Of a DNA stretch of 6,131 nucleotides, positions 5,017 through 6,131 are shown in pieces. The first letter of the stretch is position 1. Every line of letters starts with the position of its first letter. The DNA is taken from NCBI GenBank assembly GCA_021798075.1, contig JAJZYO010000133.1, positions 1 to 6,131 of the forward strand, read 5' to 3'. A program made the translations under genes and the position numbers. The DNA is from Actinomycetes bacterium. Its GTDB lineage: Bacteria > Actinomycetota > Acidimicrobiia > Acidimicrobiales > Palsa-688. The notes under the pieces are model-generated. The model saw only the letters and a program-made list of their open reading frames with translations. It did no database searches and was not told the origin of the DNA.

Positions 5017-5257
5017 AGTGGCGCTGCTGGCGCTTTTGGCCCTCGGGTGATGGCATTGGTGCCCCCGTTTTGAGCGGAGGCAAGGTCCTGGCCGGCGGGG
5101 ACGCAGGTTGCCCGATCGTGCCAAATATCGTCGGGTGCCCTCTCCGAAGCGGCCCGGGTCGAGGAGCGGTAGGGAACTGGCCGGCTGCGGCGACATTACG
5201 CGCCCCTTCGCCGTCGACCTGGGCGGTCAAGCTGAGGCCGGGAGGCGACCGGGGCGG

Positions 5258-5263
5258 TACCGT
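5258..5263 (+). promoter_or_regulatory. Possible -10 box of a leaderless transcript
   Basis: TACCGT fits TANNNT and ends 7 bases before the ATG at 5271, about the distance expected if transcription begins at the start codon. The ATG has no Shine-Dalgarno sequence nearby: GGGAGG at 5240-5245 is 25 bases away. No clear -35 is visible. The rest of 5008-5257, between the divergent genes if the methyltransferase starts at 5007, holds only a 5-bp dyad (CCCGA 5111-5115, TCGGG 5131-5135) and otherwise nothing I can name. Confidence 0.35.
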
Positions 5264-5270
5264 TCGTTAC

Positions 5271-6131
5271 ATGAACCGCGAGGGCAGGCACCGACGGGCT
5301 ACGCGAGCACGGCGGGTCAGGCGGAGCACGCCACTGGCGCTATCAGCTGTCGCCGCGCCTCTGCTCGCTTGCGTCCTCCCGGTAGCACCTGTGGCGTCAA
5401 CTTTGGCCAGGGCCGGTCGTGCCCACTGGTCAGGCCCCGATGTGGCAGCGCTTGCGCGGCCCTTTTCGCCAACGGTTGAAGCGGTCGTAGCCGCCACCCT
5501 CGGCTCTCCCCCGGCCAGTGGCTCGTGGGTCGCCGCGATCGCCGCCGTGCCCAGTGGCAGAGGCTACTACGTGCTACGAGCCGATGGCCAAGTGAGCGCC
5601 TTCGGCGTGCCTTCGCACGGGTCTGTGCCCGGGAGACTGGCAGCCGGGGTGACCGCTACCGGCATAGCCGTAGACCCCGCGACGGGCGGGTACTGGGTCG
5701 TAACGTCGATGGGCCAGGTGTTCTCCTTCGATGCTCCAGCGCTCGGCAGTGTCCCCGTCCACCCGGGCGGCTGGGGCCAGTACCCGGCAGCCGTCGGCAT
5801 CGCCGCCGCCCCAAGCGGTGAGGGCTATTACGTCCTGCGGGCCAACGGCAGGGTGGTTGCCTTCGGTGCGCCCTCATATGGCGGGCTGGCCCGGCAAATC
5901 CACTACGGCGCCACCGCACCCGTCGTGGCAACGAGCATCGCCGTGGATCCCGCGACAGGGGGGTACTACGTACTGACATCGGTCGGGGGCGTGCATGCCT
6001 TCCACGCGCCCTGGCGTGGGAGCCCCTACCGACGGGGTGGGCCATGGGCCAAGGTCCAGGCGGCGGGCATCAGCGTTAGCCCTGATGGCAAGGCCTACAT
6101 CGTGGTGGGGGCGGACGGGAGGGTCGCCAGC
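5271..6131 (+). CDS. Exported repeat protein, probably beta-propeller (3' end cut off)
   Basis: Open through the right edge; 287 codons are present. The first 20 residues carry many Arg, followed by a hydrophobic core (about 21-40) and small residues 'PVAST', a signal peptide. 'LLAC' (31-34) loosely resembles a lipobox, so a lipoprotein is possible but less likely. After a spacer (about 45-88) come repeats at residues 90-120, 132-162, 177-207, 223-253 and 267 onwards. Each has the form 'IAxxPxGxGYYVLxxxGxVxAFxxP', where a two-residue aromatic step, a Gly turn and a Phe recur. Such ~44-residue blades occur in extracellular or cell-wall proteins of Acidimicrobiia and other actinobacteria, often beside enzymatic or binding domains, which here might lie beyond the edge. 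The function is unknown. The ATG is the first usable start in frame. It diverges from the methyltransferase. Confidence 0.8.
   Translation, partial: MNREGRHRRATRARRVRRSTPLALSAVAAPLLACVLPVAPVASTLARAGRAHWSGPDVAALARPFSPTVEAVVAATLGSPPASGSWVAAIAAVPSGRGYYVLRADGQVSAFGVPSHGSVPGRLAAGVTATGIAVDPATGGYWVVTSMGQVFSFDAPALGSVPVHPGGWGQYPAAVGIAAAPSGEGYYVLRANGRVVAFGAPSYGGLARQIHYGATAPVVATSIAVDPATGGYYVLTSVGGVHAFHAPWRGSPYRRGGPWAKVQAAGISVSPDGKAYIVVGADGRVAS
5538..6131 (+). repeat. Five tandem ~44-residue repeats in alternating A-B order
   Basis: The coding repeats start at 5538, 5664, 5799, 5937 and 6069, with periods of 42, 45, 46 and 44 codons; the fifth is cut by the window edge. Repeats 1 and 3 share 'PSGxGYYVLRAxGxVxAFG'. 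Repeats 2 and 4 share 'IAVDPATGGYxVxTSxGxV'. Repeats 1 and 3 resemble each other more than their neighbours, and so do 2 and 4, pointing to duplication of a two-repeat unit. The fifth ('VSPDGKAYIVVGADGRV') is more divergent. Confidence 0.75.

Noticed and set aside
5108..5479. Plus-strand open frame between the methyltransferase and the repeat protein
   Set aside because: It overlaps the signal peptide region of the repeat protein in another frame, and has no ribosome binding site or recognisable sequence.
3481..6131. Anti-phage defence island or complete restriction-modification system
   Set aside because: Only a methyltransferase is present. The neighbours are an aquaporin and an exported repeat protein, there are no mobility genes, and base composition does not visibly shift. 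The C-terminal domain remains only a possible nuclease.

Overview
The window is about 6.1 kb of high-GC chromosomal DNA with dense, short-gapped genes. Heavy G/C use at third positions, several starts without a Shine-Dalgarno sequence, and a secreted protein with 'GYYVL/GYWVV...AFG' repeats suggest a high-GC actinobacterium. I would guess the Acidimicrobiia or a relative, but this is an inference from style and not a marker-gene call. I see no rRNA, tRNA, CRISPR array, transposase or integrase.

Layout from left to right. Bases 1-173 hold no gene I can support, only two inverted repeats. A secreted SIMPL/DUF541 protein follows (174-959, +). It converges on a two-gene minus-strand unit: a PspC-domain membrane protein (1252-1503), then a 54-residue two-helix membrane protein (1034-1198). 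A GC-rich divergent intergenic region (1504-1677) with overlapping inverted repeats separates this unit from a conserved-looking but unrecognised helical protein of 304 residues (1678-2592, +). Next is an AqpZ-type aquaporin (2698-3462, +) with both NPA motifs and a full water-type selectivity filter. It converges on a beta-class DNA amino-methyltransferase (3481-5007, -) with an extra C-terminal domain of about 160 residues. Divergent from that, and cut off by the window edge, is a secreted repeat protein (5271-6131, +) that is probably a beta-propeller.

The left half is mostly envelope-related (SIMPL, PspC, mini membrane protein, aquaporin), and the right half is a DNA-modification gene plus an exported repeat protein. 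Nothing shows that these form one pathway. Operon structure is supported only for PspC plus the mini membrane protein. The gene ends are marked by strong GC hairpins without U-tracts; in two of them the stop codon lies inside the loop.

The best candidate for something under-described is the methyltransferase. Its C-terminal domain resembles a nuclease-like fold but lacks an obvious catalytic lysine, so it may be a fused degenerate nuclease or target-binding domain. I do not see a convincing new multi-gene system in this window.
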